A stretch of DNA of 60,000 bases from Membranipora membranacea. Its lineage: Eukaryota > Bryozoa > Gymnolaemata > Cheilostomatida > Membraniporidae. The translations under genes were made by a program, and so were the position numbers. Under the pieces are notes generated by a model. It was not told the origin of the DNA and made no database searches. It worked only from the letters and a program-made list of their open reading frames with translations. Every line of letters starts with the position of its first letter. Position 1 is the first letter of the stretch. Positions 26,901-37,700 of this stretch are shown here, one piece after another. The DNA is taken from NCBI GenBank assembly GCA_914767715.1, contig OU612070.1:26092025-26152024 (forward strand), in the 5' to 3' direction.

Positions 26901-29900
26901 AATTGGCTCATAACCTGGGCTAATTATCGGACCAATTCATTCACTAGTTCACATTTTCAGTGTCATGTAGTGGATGTATGTATGTGTATTTTAAACCATC
27001 TATTATTGAAATAACGATAACATTAGGTTTAGTACCTTAAAAAAAGAGGAAAAGAATGATGAGTTGTTATATCTCATAAAAAACTGAAAAAAAGCTCTTC
27101 TTTCTCTTCTCAGTCCTACACTTTTCGGCTCTAAAAATCACAGGTCTGCGAGAGAATGTTTTTAAAGTATAAAATGTTACAGAGCTGAAAAGTGGATGGC
27201 TCGGATTGATGCTGGTGTCTTTGCGCACAGTGCACTGCTGTGGTAGTAGATCGCTTTGTAACCTGCTGATGGTGGTTTTGTTACTTGTTGACAGGTTTAT
27301 ATACGAGACAGAGAAGTTCAATGGTGTCGGTGAGCTGTTAGAAATATTAGGAAGGTGAGTTAATGAATCTCAGCTCAACGAGACAAACTACCTGATAATA
27401 ACACACTACTAATCATCCACACTCTTTGATTAACCAATGATTGTTTAAGAGGTGGTTTTATGTTTATGTGATTATTTATAATAAGTGTAGAAGTTGGTTG
27501 GTGGTCATGCTGTAATGGATCTAGGTTATAGTGTCACTGAGCCTTTCTATCTACCATAAGCTCTCTGTGTGTACAATAATAATAAGTATATAGTAAATAC
27601 CAGTCACTGGTAGTCACACACTCTGATGAGTGGCAGAGTAATGCATCACACTGTCTGAATCTAAAGTACTCAATGATCCTTCCAGGTGTTAATCTGAGCC
27701 ACACATTCTGAAGTATTGAATTTTTAAGATAGTTTATAATCTGCTGGTAGTAATGGAGTGTAAATCTGATAATCAAGGTAACTGCATTGTATATACTACA
27801 TTCTCTTGTTTTGTAGTATTATTAATGGATTTGCTCTGCCGTTGAAAGCTGAGCATAAAACATTTTTACTGAAGGTCTTGATTCCCCTACACAAGGCTAA
27901 GACACTAGGCTTGTACCATGCACAGGTAGGTGAACCTTTTTGTTTATGAATCATACAATAACCGCTGACAGGTGATTTAGGGCACTTGCACACTATGGAC
28001 TAGGATGTTTATTGGGCTAATAAAAGGGAAGAGGAGAAGATGATTTATTGATGCTCAGTTAGTGTACTGTATGTATGTATGCATGCATGCATGCATGCAT
28101 GCATGTATATCATACTGGCACATAAGAGAGTGCAGGCCTCACCTGTCATAGCACTCTATAAATAGCAGGGCAGGTATCTCCTCTAGTAGTTCTGCTGTAT
28201 TATTAGTAATGCATGATGGTGGAGTCATTACTTTAGTACTTCATCTCTAATCTTGGGGTTGTCTCTCCCCTATTAATAATATTCTGAGATCTCATGAATC
28301 CTCATGACTGAAGCTATTTTAAGTGCTGAAATGATATAACCAGTAACAAAGTGTTCTGTTAGGGGTGTGAATCTAAAACAGAGAGCAGATACTAGCTAAA
28401 TTGTCTATTTTCATTCATTTGTTAATACATAGCAGTTTCTTCTGTGTCCTTTCTAATCATATTAGCTGCCCACATTATTGTAAAGCGAGCATGTTTTGGT
28501 TTGTTGACAGTTAGCTTACTGCGTGGTACAGTTCTTAGAGAAGGACCCCACACTAACAGAGCCTGTAGTGATGGGATTACTAAAGTTCTGGCCTAAGACA
28601 TGCAGTCAGAAGGAGGTGATGTTCCTCGGTGAGATGGAGGAAATTCTCGATGTTATCGAACCCAGTCAGTTCCAGAAGATAGAAGTGGCTCTGTTCAAAC
28701 AGATAGCTAGATGTGTTAGCAGCCCACACTTTCAGGTACCATAACTCTGGTCCTATCTCATGTAGATTCTAAATATTGTTAGCTTGAGCTTTGAGCAAAT
28801 TTGGCTCATAAAGGACTATATTACACAGACAAAGTGCAGAATTATCTTGTCTTTTAACTAGACCTATAAAGCCAATCAAAACTAGTGGACAAACTGGTCA
28901 CTGGTTGCGCTGCAAACATCAGTAACATGTATCATCTCCAGCTGCCATCTGTTTATGAGTATATCTCCTGTTGAGTATAGAGGTAGTCCTGACCCCTTGG
29001 AGCCCTATATAAAAGTCTTACAGACACACACATATAACCTGTGATAACCTGTGATGACCTGTGATCTGTTTTATGTATTTTCAGGTGGCAGAGAGAGCTC
29101 TGTATTACTGGAATAATGAGTACTTAATGGGACTTATAGAGGAGAACTCATCTACTATATTACCCATCATGTTCCCTGCATTGTATCGGATCAGTAAGGA
29201 TCACTGGAATCAGACCATAGTAGCTCTCGTATATAACGTCCTCAAAACATTCATGGAGATGAACGGAAAGTTGTTCGATGAGCTGACGGCCAACTATAAA
29301 GCAGAGAGGCAAAAGTAAGTACATACCCTCCCTCACTGTGAGTATGTCCCCTCACGACTGAGGTGAGGGGGGTGTCCCCCTCTGCGCCACTACGGGACTT
29401 ACCCTTCTGTTATGGTACATGTGTGTACTGTCCAGACGGTGTAAATTTTAAGTGCAATTTGAAAGTCAAATGGCAAATATTTGTGAGAATGGAAATGAGT
29501 GTTCATTCTGTGAAATATAGCCATTTCTCTATTTGAAGTTAGTTTGGTACCAGTTTATATTTGTCGCATAGGCATGTAATGTCTATGCGCCTCTGTGCCT
29601 AGTTGAAAGAACCCACACCCCACACAACAGCCCTCACAATATATTGTAAAAAACCACCGCCATGCCCCGGGCTCTGCGCCAACAAACGTCCCTAGCCCGA
29701 CCTGTGACCTGACACAGACTGCTCCAACCACCATGCCGCCAACGATGCACCCTGCCCTCACGATCCAAACTTCTCAGAGAGCACATTATGAGCAACCAAC
29801 GAGCAAGGAAATAAATATTTTACTTCAACATGTTTGTGTGTTCGGAGTTGTTCCCCTTGTCGCCATGGCTTTATATGACATATATTACAGTTGAATTGAC

Positions 29901-30102
29901 AATTTTGTTTGATATTTTGACACGGACAGATCAGTCTACAGCAGCATCATTAAAAGCAATATGTAATTATCGTGTATGATATTGTTACAGAGAGAGACGT
30001 AAAGAGAAGGAGAGAGAAGATTTGTGGAAGAGATTAGATGAACTTCAGCTTACTCAGCCTCCTAACAGCATGAATCAGAATAATAAGAGCAAGAAGAGAT
30101 AA
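23916..30102 (+). CDS. PP2A B56-type (B') regulatory subunit, 9 coding exons, 478 aa
   Basis: B56 subunits (PPP2R5 family) bind the PP2A A/C core and select substrates, mainly through LxxIxE motifs (established). Coding exons: 23916-24093, 24813-25009, 25498-25692, 26307-26437, 27295-27354, 27817-27925, 28511-28735, 29085-29314, 29991-30102. All junctions are GT-AG and phases are continuous. The first exon encodes a Lys-rich N-terminal tail. The B56 domain then runs from about residue 60 to 440, with family hallmarks [39 protein letters not shown]-like, [18 protein letters not shown] (His211-Arg212, the segment lining the LxxIxE groove), [16 protein letters not shown] and [12 protein letters not shown]. 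The C-terminus is a charged [11 protein letters not shown] helix ending in KKSKKR-type basic residues (NNKSKKR). Length is in the family range (about 470-600 aa). Which paralogue class it belongs to cannot be decided by eye. An AATAAA at 31257-31262 could end the transcript. Confidence 0.96.
25812..25900. mobile_element. GC-rich hairpin element with 38-bp arms in a B56 intron
   Basis: The left arm (25812-25849, CCTACATTCCGAGTCGCTCC...) and right arm (25862-25900, ...GGAGCGACTCGTAATGTAGG) are near-perfect inverted repeats around a 12-base loop. The element is much more GC-rich than its surroundings. A related fragment, CGCGACCAGTGGATTGGG, occurs near 39436-39453 and resembles the right-arm GCGTGACCAGTGGATCGGG. 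A short non-autonomous DNA element is the simplest reading. Confidence 0.6.
28068..28108 (+). repeat. (ATGC)n / (ATGT)n microsatellite
   Basis: An uninterrupted tetranucleotide run, ATGTATGT merging into about six ATGC copies, lies in the B56 intron between exons at 27817-27925 and 28511-28735. Confidence 0.85.
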
Positions 30103-31352
30103 TAAGAGTACCTGTCAGCTACCTCCACAGTTAGGGGCTGCTGAACTCTGAACTCTGAACTCTACTGATCACTTAACTATGACTACTCTCTGCAGCTTAT
30201 ACAGGCGGGCAAACTGACATGTCATACAAACTAATCTATCTACTTGTCTCCTCCGCTGCTGCCGGCCGCGCTGACACTGACACGGGAGTCCATGTTTATA
30301 TACATTACTACAGCTTATCACTTACATATATTATTACTATGATATGGTTGTTATTCGTACTAGCTCTCTATTGTTTTAAAGCAGCAGCAATAATCATGCT
30401 GCTTCCTTTTTTTGGCTGCATGCATATTCTAGTTAACACTTGCTTTCCTCTGATGATCAAGTTGTCTCCCCCCTAAGCAAGAATTCTCAAATAAGCCGAT
30501 CACTGTGCACTGCGCTGTTATGTCAGTTTTATTACGGGATGATTATCAGCAGTGAGTCTTGGTGAGACTTGGCGCTTGTTTAAATATTCTGTAGTCATGG
30601 AACCAAAGCGATTTAGTCTGCCCAGTCTCTCCGTCTGTGCCGTTGTCTCTCGCTGTCTCTCTCGCCCTCTCGAGTAGTTTTAGTTGATGTATATTGCTGT
30701 TTTATACCTTTGTTGGGCAGTAAAATGTGGTAAACATAACAAGCTGGCAATTCTCAGCGTCTCCCATCTACCCTTGCTTTTTTTATTGCTGAGCTTTTTG
30801 TGATTTTTTTGTGATGTCTTTTGGCGAGATAAGCTGATTTTTTGCTCACACCAGTCTCATGGGTTTGGCTAATCGCATGGCTCCTAAATCTATCTTTCTA
30901 AGTCCTGAGCAATGGTGACATCTCAACAATATAGGGGACCTAAAACCTGGATTGATGAGACAGAAATATCACAGATGTGTGAATTTCAGATTATAAACCC
31001 GGCTTTATCAGTCATAACATAACAATGTCTATGGAAGCTTTCTCAATGCCCTGACAAGCACTGGGATTCATCGTCAAAAATTGTTTTTTTGTTGTATTAT
31101 TATATGCTGTATGAATACAATGATCTAAGAGCAACTACAAAGTTTATTCATTAATGAAATTTAAAAATTGAGTTATGGCACACTAAGTTTACTGAAAAGA
31201 GTTGTGGCACTTAAACGCCCGAGCAAAGTAAGGCAAGATAGCGTAACACTGCTGAAAATAAAATTTTGCTGTATAAATCACTACTGTGTGATCATGATGC
31301 AGGACTAAGATAAGTCTCTCAGTTCATGTGATGTAGACGACTATGATGTGCA
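30103..31352. other. Convergent 3' region between the B56 gene and the deaminase-like gene
   Basis: This holds the 3' untranslated regions of two genes that point at each other. A plus-strand AATAAA lies at 31257-31262 and a minus-strand AATAAA (TTTATT on plus) at 31143-31148. If both are used, the two mRNAs overlap by about 100 bases. No further coding exon was seen; the frame at 30219-30476 is hydrophobic by composition and unsupported. Confidence 0.5.
31143..31148 (-). promoter_or_regulatory. Candidate polyadenylation signal for the deaminase-like gene
   Basis: AATAAA on the minus strand, about 205 bases past the stop codon of the single-exon gene at 31353-32147. No cleavage site can be confirmed from sequence alone. 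Confidence 0.4.
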
Positions 31353-32147
31353 TTAGTTTGGTGGGAAGCAGTCCATATTTCCAGAATTAAGTTGACCATC
31401 ATTTGCAGCCTGAGAAAATCTGTGTTTCGCATTTGGTACAACCACCAACCTGTGTCTACCGCCACAGAGATTCAGAATAAGGTTACCTAGGGATGTATTA
31501 GCTCTATCTATCCCCTTTGGTGAACTATTAGCTGCCTTCGATCTTTTGCTGCCTACAAGACCTCTATTCCACTCGTCAGACGAGAAGCCGATAATAAACT
31601 TCGTGTTACGACCTTCATGAGTATTGAGGAAGGTTTGAATAGCTTTCTGGCAAAAGAAACAAGGTTGAAAAAAGGAGAACATATAGACCTCTTCTGGGTA
31701 TCCTTGATTATTATTCCCCTGCCGCCCCCGCAGAAATTCCAGCAGTTTGGTGTATACCCCAAAATTGTCAGCCAACAATTGTACTTCGGTATGTGTTTTG
31801 TAGTTATTTCCATTCAATTTCTGTGGTGTGGTGATGATGTAGTTTGATGTAACAGCTCGTGGACGGTAAATGGATAACAGCGGAAACTGCTTACCAAGTC
31901 TACGATTCCGACTGACACGGTTGGGTGATGGGTTCAGTGATGGATTGATTGATGGCGCTGCCTTTAGATCATTGGGGATGTAAAGGAATGCAAACTGACT
32001 GCTCGTATCGCTGACATCAATTCTGTTTCTTAGTTGTCCGATGAGGTTGTCAAAAAGATGAATCGTCTCTTCTCTGTTCAGGGTCTCCCCGGACTCAAAG
32101 CTAAAACAAGCCAGGAGGAAGAAGCCGAGAGTTATCTTCCCTGTCAT
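31353..32147 (-). CDS. Secreted deaminase-like protein, intronless, 264 aa
   Basis: A single uninterrupted frame of 264 codons. The start is fixed by an in-frame TAA three codons upstream. Residues 1-20 (MTGKITLGFFLLACFSFESG) look like a signal peptide. The centre carries the zinc-site signature of the cytidine-deaminase fold: His119-Thr-Glu121 (HTEVQLL) at the start of a helix, and 41 residues later Pro162-Cys163-Phe-Phe-Cys166 (FSFFQPCFFCQKAI) before the next helix. The strand VYMFSFF precedes PCxxC and FIIGFSS follows the second helix, as in this fold. A Pro/Asn-rich stretch at residues 65-83 separates the signal from the domain. Known relatives of this general type are the AID/APOBEC-like, bacterial polymorphic-toxin deaminase and fish secreted deaminase (SNAD) families; which it belongs to is not decidable here. 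Substrate is unknown. All other genes in the window have introns, so retroposition or transfer is possible. Confidence 0.72.
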   Translation of the reverse strand: MTGKITLGFFLLACFSFESGETLNREETIHLFDNLIGQLRNRIDVSDTSSQFAFLYIPNDLKAAPSINPSLNPSPNRVSRNRRLGKQFPLLSIYRPRAVTSNYIITTPQKLNGNNYKTHTEVQLLADNFGVYTKLLEFLRGRQGNNNQGYPEEVYMFSFFQPCFFCQKAIQTFLNTHEGRNTKFIIGFSSDEWNRGLVGSKRSKAANSSPKGIDRANTSLGNLILNLCGGRHRLVVVPNAKHRFSQAANDGQLNSGNMDCFPPN

Positions 32148-32362
32148 TCTGTCTTAGCAGTATCACTAAATAGTCCTGAAAAATTGCAACAAAATACAAT
32201 AGACCTTTTCATGATGATACTATCAGCGAACAATTTGTCACCTGAGCTGTCAAATAAATGACAATACTGCTTAACTCAGGTTGTTTCTTTCTTATGGTAA
32301 ATTTTTGGGAGAGTAGATTGGGGTGACCAACTTCTGGTTTTTGATTCTGTGCACAATATTGG

Positions 32363-32591
32363 ATTCTCGGCCTGTTGGCTAATATCAAAGTGTCACTGCC
32401 AATGGCCGATTAGTGCCAGATCAGTTTTGGCAGCTCGCTGCTCACCCAAGTTCAGCAGGTCTTCTATGGCCTCTCCTCCAGTATGCATTCTAGTTTTCTA
32501 GGATGTATCAAATTCTCTGTATGGGGATTTAGGGCACCTTGCGGCCCTCTTTAAGGGCAGCCCAATCTGCTGTTTCTTACTGAACAGCAAA
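32363..32591 (+). mobile_element. SINE-like repeat headed by a U2 snRNA 5' end, copy A
   Basis: The unit opens with TTCTCGGCCTGTTGGCTAAT, continuing into ATCAAAGTGT. This matches the highly conserved U2 snRNA start (CTTCTCGGCCTTTTGGCTAA, then GATCAAGTGT) with two substitutions and one inserted A. The following roughly 200 bp is not U2. It is shared with copy B at 51381-51592, including TTTTGGCAGCTCGCTG, GCATTCTAGTTTTCTAGGAT and GATTTAGGGCACCTTGCG. The copy is flanked by imperfect direct repeats ATTGGATTCTC (32358-32368, partly overlapping the head) and ATTGAATTTTC (32592-32602), consistent with an aged target-site duplication. No open reading frame. Confidence 0.75.
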
Positions 32592-34138
32592 ATTGAATTT
32601 TCTAAAGACTCATTTTGTCTTCCTTTGGAGAGGTATATCCTCAAATAGCTTTTAGTGTTGTGATAGCCTACTGTTTAGGAAGAGCTGGTTGGTTTTGAAG
32701 TGATCATTCTGCTTGATCAAATCAGTTTATAGATTGATTCTGTCCAGAGCCAGGAGTGTATAAACTACATCGCACAAAATGAAACTGAAAATCATCGAGC
32801 TAAATTTATCCACACTCGTCAAACCAAAATATATTTCAGTTGATAAACTAATATAAATCAAGTACAGGTCTTTACCAGTACTGATACTGTGTATTTAACT
32901 GAGAATTACCTCAATTTGCTGTTAATTCCTCTACTATATATAAAGTATCCTGTGTTTCCTCCTGACTCCAGCGACTATTCTGTACCGAGCATTGTGTGAA
33001 TGAAGCCACTACTTCCTCATTTAAAATCGCTTAATGATTGGCTGCCCTATTTTTTTGCAAATAGATAAACTTAACCTGCTGTGGGGAATTTCAGTCTTTG
33101 ACTGCTATATGTATTATATACTGAAGCTATTATTCATGCATTCAAATTCATATGTCTTGCCTTTTATAATAATCATTTGTCCATAACAATTAATGCCTTG
33201 ACTGTATTTAAACTTCCTATGAATCATTGGTTTCAAAAGTGTTACTCTAGCCTGCTTATCGACACTTCATGTTTGTTAGCGGACGAGACTAAACGCACCG
33301 ATCATTTTTACTGATTTATACATTAAATCTTTGTAACTCTGTTAGTTTTAGTTAGATAGTTAGTACACAATAAAATCATAGTATAGTTGATAAACCACAC
33401 ATTTTTATGCCTGGCTGGTAGCCTTGATTTAAACAGACTTTTCGACTGGCAGGTTGCCGTTAGGCTTTAAGCGTTCATCCGAACAAGTTGGATATCGGGA
33501 CTTATTAAAGCCAAGCCCATGCTGGCTATCCTGACAAGATAGAATTTCCCGACACTGCAGCTTTGCACAAACATGTGTTATCAGTTTATCAGACCATCCA
33601 ATCGTTTAGTGAAAACAGACCCTGGAGGTTTGTTCTGTCATCTGTCATCACTTTTTCCTCTTTAGTACTTTAATTTATGGCAAATATACAAGGGTCTTTT
33701 TTGCAATTGCAAACTTGGCAATCAGACAAAACTCTGCTCAGCTAAGCGGCTTACATCTCTCAGTTTATTGACCTGAAAATGCATGAAAACTTTCTGAAAG
33801 ATTATTACATATGTATATATAATATACGTTTTGCATTTTTGTTGCTATCTGTGCCAATGCTACATATATAGATAAATTGAACTATTTTGCTTTCCATTAA
33901 TTAAAGTGAATCTTAAACACTGATGACTTACGGGCTTCAACATAGGCTTGGAAGTTTCGGCCGGTTAAGTATCACAAGTTCCGGTCATTGTAGATAGTTT
34001 GATGAGAGATACAGGTAGTTGAGAGACACAGGAGATATGTTTGTTCTCATTGCACTGGCAATGGATGATATGTGCTGCAGTGGAAGAGGACAAATCGTGG
34101 AAGTATTTTAAGCTCTTCTAGTGTCACATACCGACATT

Positions 34139-34306
34139 GAGATTACACTATTAGCATGTGTGTCTCTGATCGTTAGAGTCAATTTAGTAAGATTACCTAA
34201 CAAGTACCCGCCACCAATTAGTCAAATGGAACTCGGGTCGTCACACCGATTATTGTGTGAAGGTACTCATGCTAAGTGTATTAGTTCACTCTCTAACGAT
34301 CAGAGA
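34139..34306. mobile_element. Inverted-repeat element with a perfect 16-bp inner stem
   Basis: TCTCTGATCGTTAGAG (34163-34178) and CTCTAACGATCAGAGA (34291-34306) are perfectly complementary. A further segment, CACTATTAGCATG on the left, is mirrored by CATGCTAAGTGTATTAG (from 34269) inside the right half. An open frame through it (34121-34354) is judged spurious. MITE-like; no target duplication identified. Confidence 0.5.
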
Positions 34307-34635
34307 TATGCATGCATTATTCTCCCATGTCATCAGTGTACTAGTGTCTGCTAAGTCAGAGCCCCTGCTGCCAAAATATATATAACCGAGTATATAATCA
34401 TGAATGGAAATAAAAACAGGAAACAGATTCTGATCCAGAAATAGGTTTTTTTGAAGTATTTTTAGGCCGACTAAATTAGCTTTCTAGGGGAGACAATATC
34501 TCCCTGTCAACTGGGGGAATGTACAATCCGCCTCTCTTTTCAAGTTAATCTCCGTCTCTGTATCTTTGAAAGACTATGACTCTCATCAACAGAAACAAGT
34601 GATGTTCATTGCCAAGTAATCTATGTTTGAAGTCT

Positions 34636-34641
34636 TTTATT
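34636..34641 (-). promoter_or_regulatory. Candidate polyadenylation signal for the fibrinogen-domain gene
   Basis: AATAAA on the minus strand (TTTATT on plus), about 136 bases past the stop codon at 34777-34779. Confidence 0.5.
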
Positions 34642-34776
34642 TGGGTGAATTTTGATTATGAAAAATAATGTGTCAGCCTCAGTACCAAACATCTACTGCT
34701 GCTAAATAAATTATGCTCCATTTCAACTTTGTACAAGAATACATCCATTCTAGTATAAACCTGCTAGTCTCTCATC

Positions 34777-37700
34777 TTAATACTCTACAGGTCTAATTTT
34801 CATCTGAACACTCTTCATGGGCCTGAGATCATTATACCAGCTGTACCATGTAACGCTCTGCCATCTATAGTTTCTGTCTTCTTCACTCATCTCCAGTACT
34901 CCGTTCAGATTAGCGCTGCCGCACTTATCATACCAAAAAGCCCCCTATGTTAAACAAAAATAGGGTTCATGAATGTCTCTCTTAGTCTACTTGGTCCGTC
35001 CCCAACCAGTTAGATCATGCTTCTTCAAACTTCGTTTTTCTTGGCCGACGGATACACAGCGAAGAGAAGGTTAATAGTTTCAGTTGAACATAATATGGAT
35101 CAGAAATGTGGTATCATTGGCTTCGTGAAGTTAGTATATAATAGCAAATTGATTTCTAGCGATGGAGTTTGATCAACAAAAAAGCAGTTTTCTATCTCCT
35201 TGTCTGTTTCCTGTTTATGCATATTTTTCAATACATCCATTCTTTTTGTTATATTGAGTTAGTGACGGGGGGGGGGGGGGGGGCATTTACTCTGCCTAAT
35301 TAAGTACCTGATTTCCCTCTCACTAACACCATTTCATCACATACCTTGTGAAGCTTAGCACAGTTATATAGTATTGAGTTGTCGTGATCGTTATCATAAG
35401 TAGAGAAAGGTTTGCCGTTAGCAGATATAAGAGAGTCTCCAGCTGTACCGTAATACTCTGAGTAAGATAGCTTATAATCTTCATCGCTTAATCTACAGAC
35501 ATGGGGGAGCCATTTGTACACCCTAACAGGACATTGCAACAAGTACAGTCATCCACCACGCTAGTGTTCAGATAGATATCGTGTACTCAATAATTCTGTT
35601 CACTGCTGATTAGAACATAAGCAATTACGAGGTTGTCAGTCAACTCTCATCCATTCCATACATCTTCACCCCTGGCTAAACTTGAGCGCTCAAACTGTAT
35701 CATTAAGAGAGGGAGGGGTAGACCACGCCCCTCTATTTACCAGCTGTGATACTTACTTGAACTTGTTATAGTCAGCGTAGGCTGTGGCCCCCTGATCATC
35801 TTGGACCTCTACTCTCAGCATGTGGTTTACAGATTTAGTTATATGATGGATACTCTCCAGGCCCAACCAGAAATCTCCGTACACGCTACTGTTACCAAAC
35901 CCCTCCTCATAATCTGTCCAGTTTCTAAAAGAGTTATAACATTTCATAAACATTTATTATGCAAATAATCTATCTACTGTTTTTCTGTTTATGATTGATT
36001 GATTGATGAGTACTTTATTATCAATTTAAATATTGAAAAATGTATATTACTGATCTTACTGTATTGTTTTCTATGACCTCAGTTTGGCCTTTGATCGATC
36101 ACGATACCAGAAGTTTCTCGTCACAAGGACTAATATCCATCAAAAGGATGTCATTGATAAGAGAACGAGGAAACTGTAACCCTGATTCGACCTCATGTAA
36201 CTCAGTTTTAGCTTTCTAAAGTAATGACCTACTCGCAAACCAGTCAGAGTTTTCCCCTCTGTATGTACAGGGACATAACTCCATACCTAATGTCTGATTT
36301 GTCGATTGCACTTTAGTTATTTTAGGAGAATTAGGAGAACTTTGCAGGTACCTGTAGAAGTCCACATTTCCCACAGATTGTCTCTGTATAACAAGCCACG
36401 CCTCCCCGGTGATTTCGTCTATATCACAATAAGCGTTGAGAAGTAATCCATCGATTCTCAGCGAGTATACTCCACTAACTCCACCCATTCTGGCCACTTG
36501 ATTACAGTCTTCTCACATTATGAAAAGAAGTTAGAACCAGTATTTTAGAATTAAATTCGTTGGAAGAGTTATAGTAAAAAATTTGCATACAACAACTTTT
36601 GCAATATTTCAAAATCACATGACACAGCAAATTTCAACTCACCTGCTAACACTTGGCTACTTATAGCAGGTGTAGTGGCTGTGGCTCTCTGCCTTTCACC
36701 AGGTCGGGTGGTCTGCGTGATGTTCCCTCCTCCTTGCTGTGATGAGCTACCTGGCTGTGTAATATCTATATCTGTCACTAGGTTGATGCTTTCAATCGCT
36801 CTCTGTATGGCCTCGTTAGTTCTATTCTCAACTATAGATGTGGCTGTCGACAACCTGATGGTGGGTGATGTGAGATTATAATATAATAACAGCTTTGAGA
36901 CACAGCATACATAGTGACAAAGCAAGATTCTTGCTTTAGAATTTATAGAGCTTTTTGGTTAAAGCAGTATAAAAGGGCTAATATTTTCCAAAAGAGAAGC
37001 TTATTCAATTGCTCTGATTAATATATTTGGCTGGTACTGAAGGCAAACACACTAGCTAAGTGTCCAGACAGATGTAAGATGATGAAATGGAAAGACAGTG
37101 GCGTAAGAAAAAAGGAATATTGGATGGTGTTTTCCAGAGGTAAACAAAATTTTGATTGGCAGAGGCAGTGAGGCAATCAAGAGATCACTAAGAGTTAACT
37201 CACCTATCGCTGACTAACAGGAGTATATCAGTACGCGTCTCTCTGGCTAGCTGCTCGACCTCTGAGGCTGTATAGAACTGATTACAGTCACACTGTGAGT
37301 TCTCCAGTCTCTGTATTCTTCTCTCAAGCTTCGACATCTTTTTTGACATAATGTCATACACTATCGCTGCCGGCTCACCAAACTCTACAACCCAATTGAT
37401 GATTTAGATTTGTGAAAACAGCTCCCCCCTCTTAGAACCAGGGCTTAGACCAAAACAGCTCCCCCCTCTTAGAACCAGGGCTTAGACCAAAACAGCTCCC
37501 CCCTCTTAGAACCAGGGCTTAGACCAAAACAGCTCCCCCCTCTTAGAACCAGGGCTTAGAACAACTCAAAACTTATGGATTTACACTAAATCTTCTGTAA
37601 CATAGACCTTGGTAACTGCAGGTAATATCACCTTTGAGCTTTTGGTATTCACCATACAACAGGCAAATTTCAAACCTTAGACTGGATATGTCACTTAGCC

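Larger units (their letters stand above)
32148..34776. other. Intergenic region upstream of the deaminase-like gene and downstream of the fibrinogen-domain gene
   Basis: No coding exon was found. It contains the U2-headed repeat at about 32363-32602, an inverted-repeat element at about 34139-34306, and a minus-strand AATAAA at 34636-34641. The promoter of the deaminase-like gene should lie near 32150-32350, between its start codon and the repeat. Confidence 0.6.
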
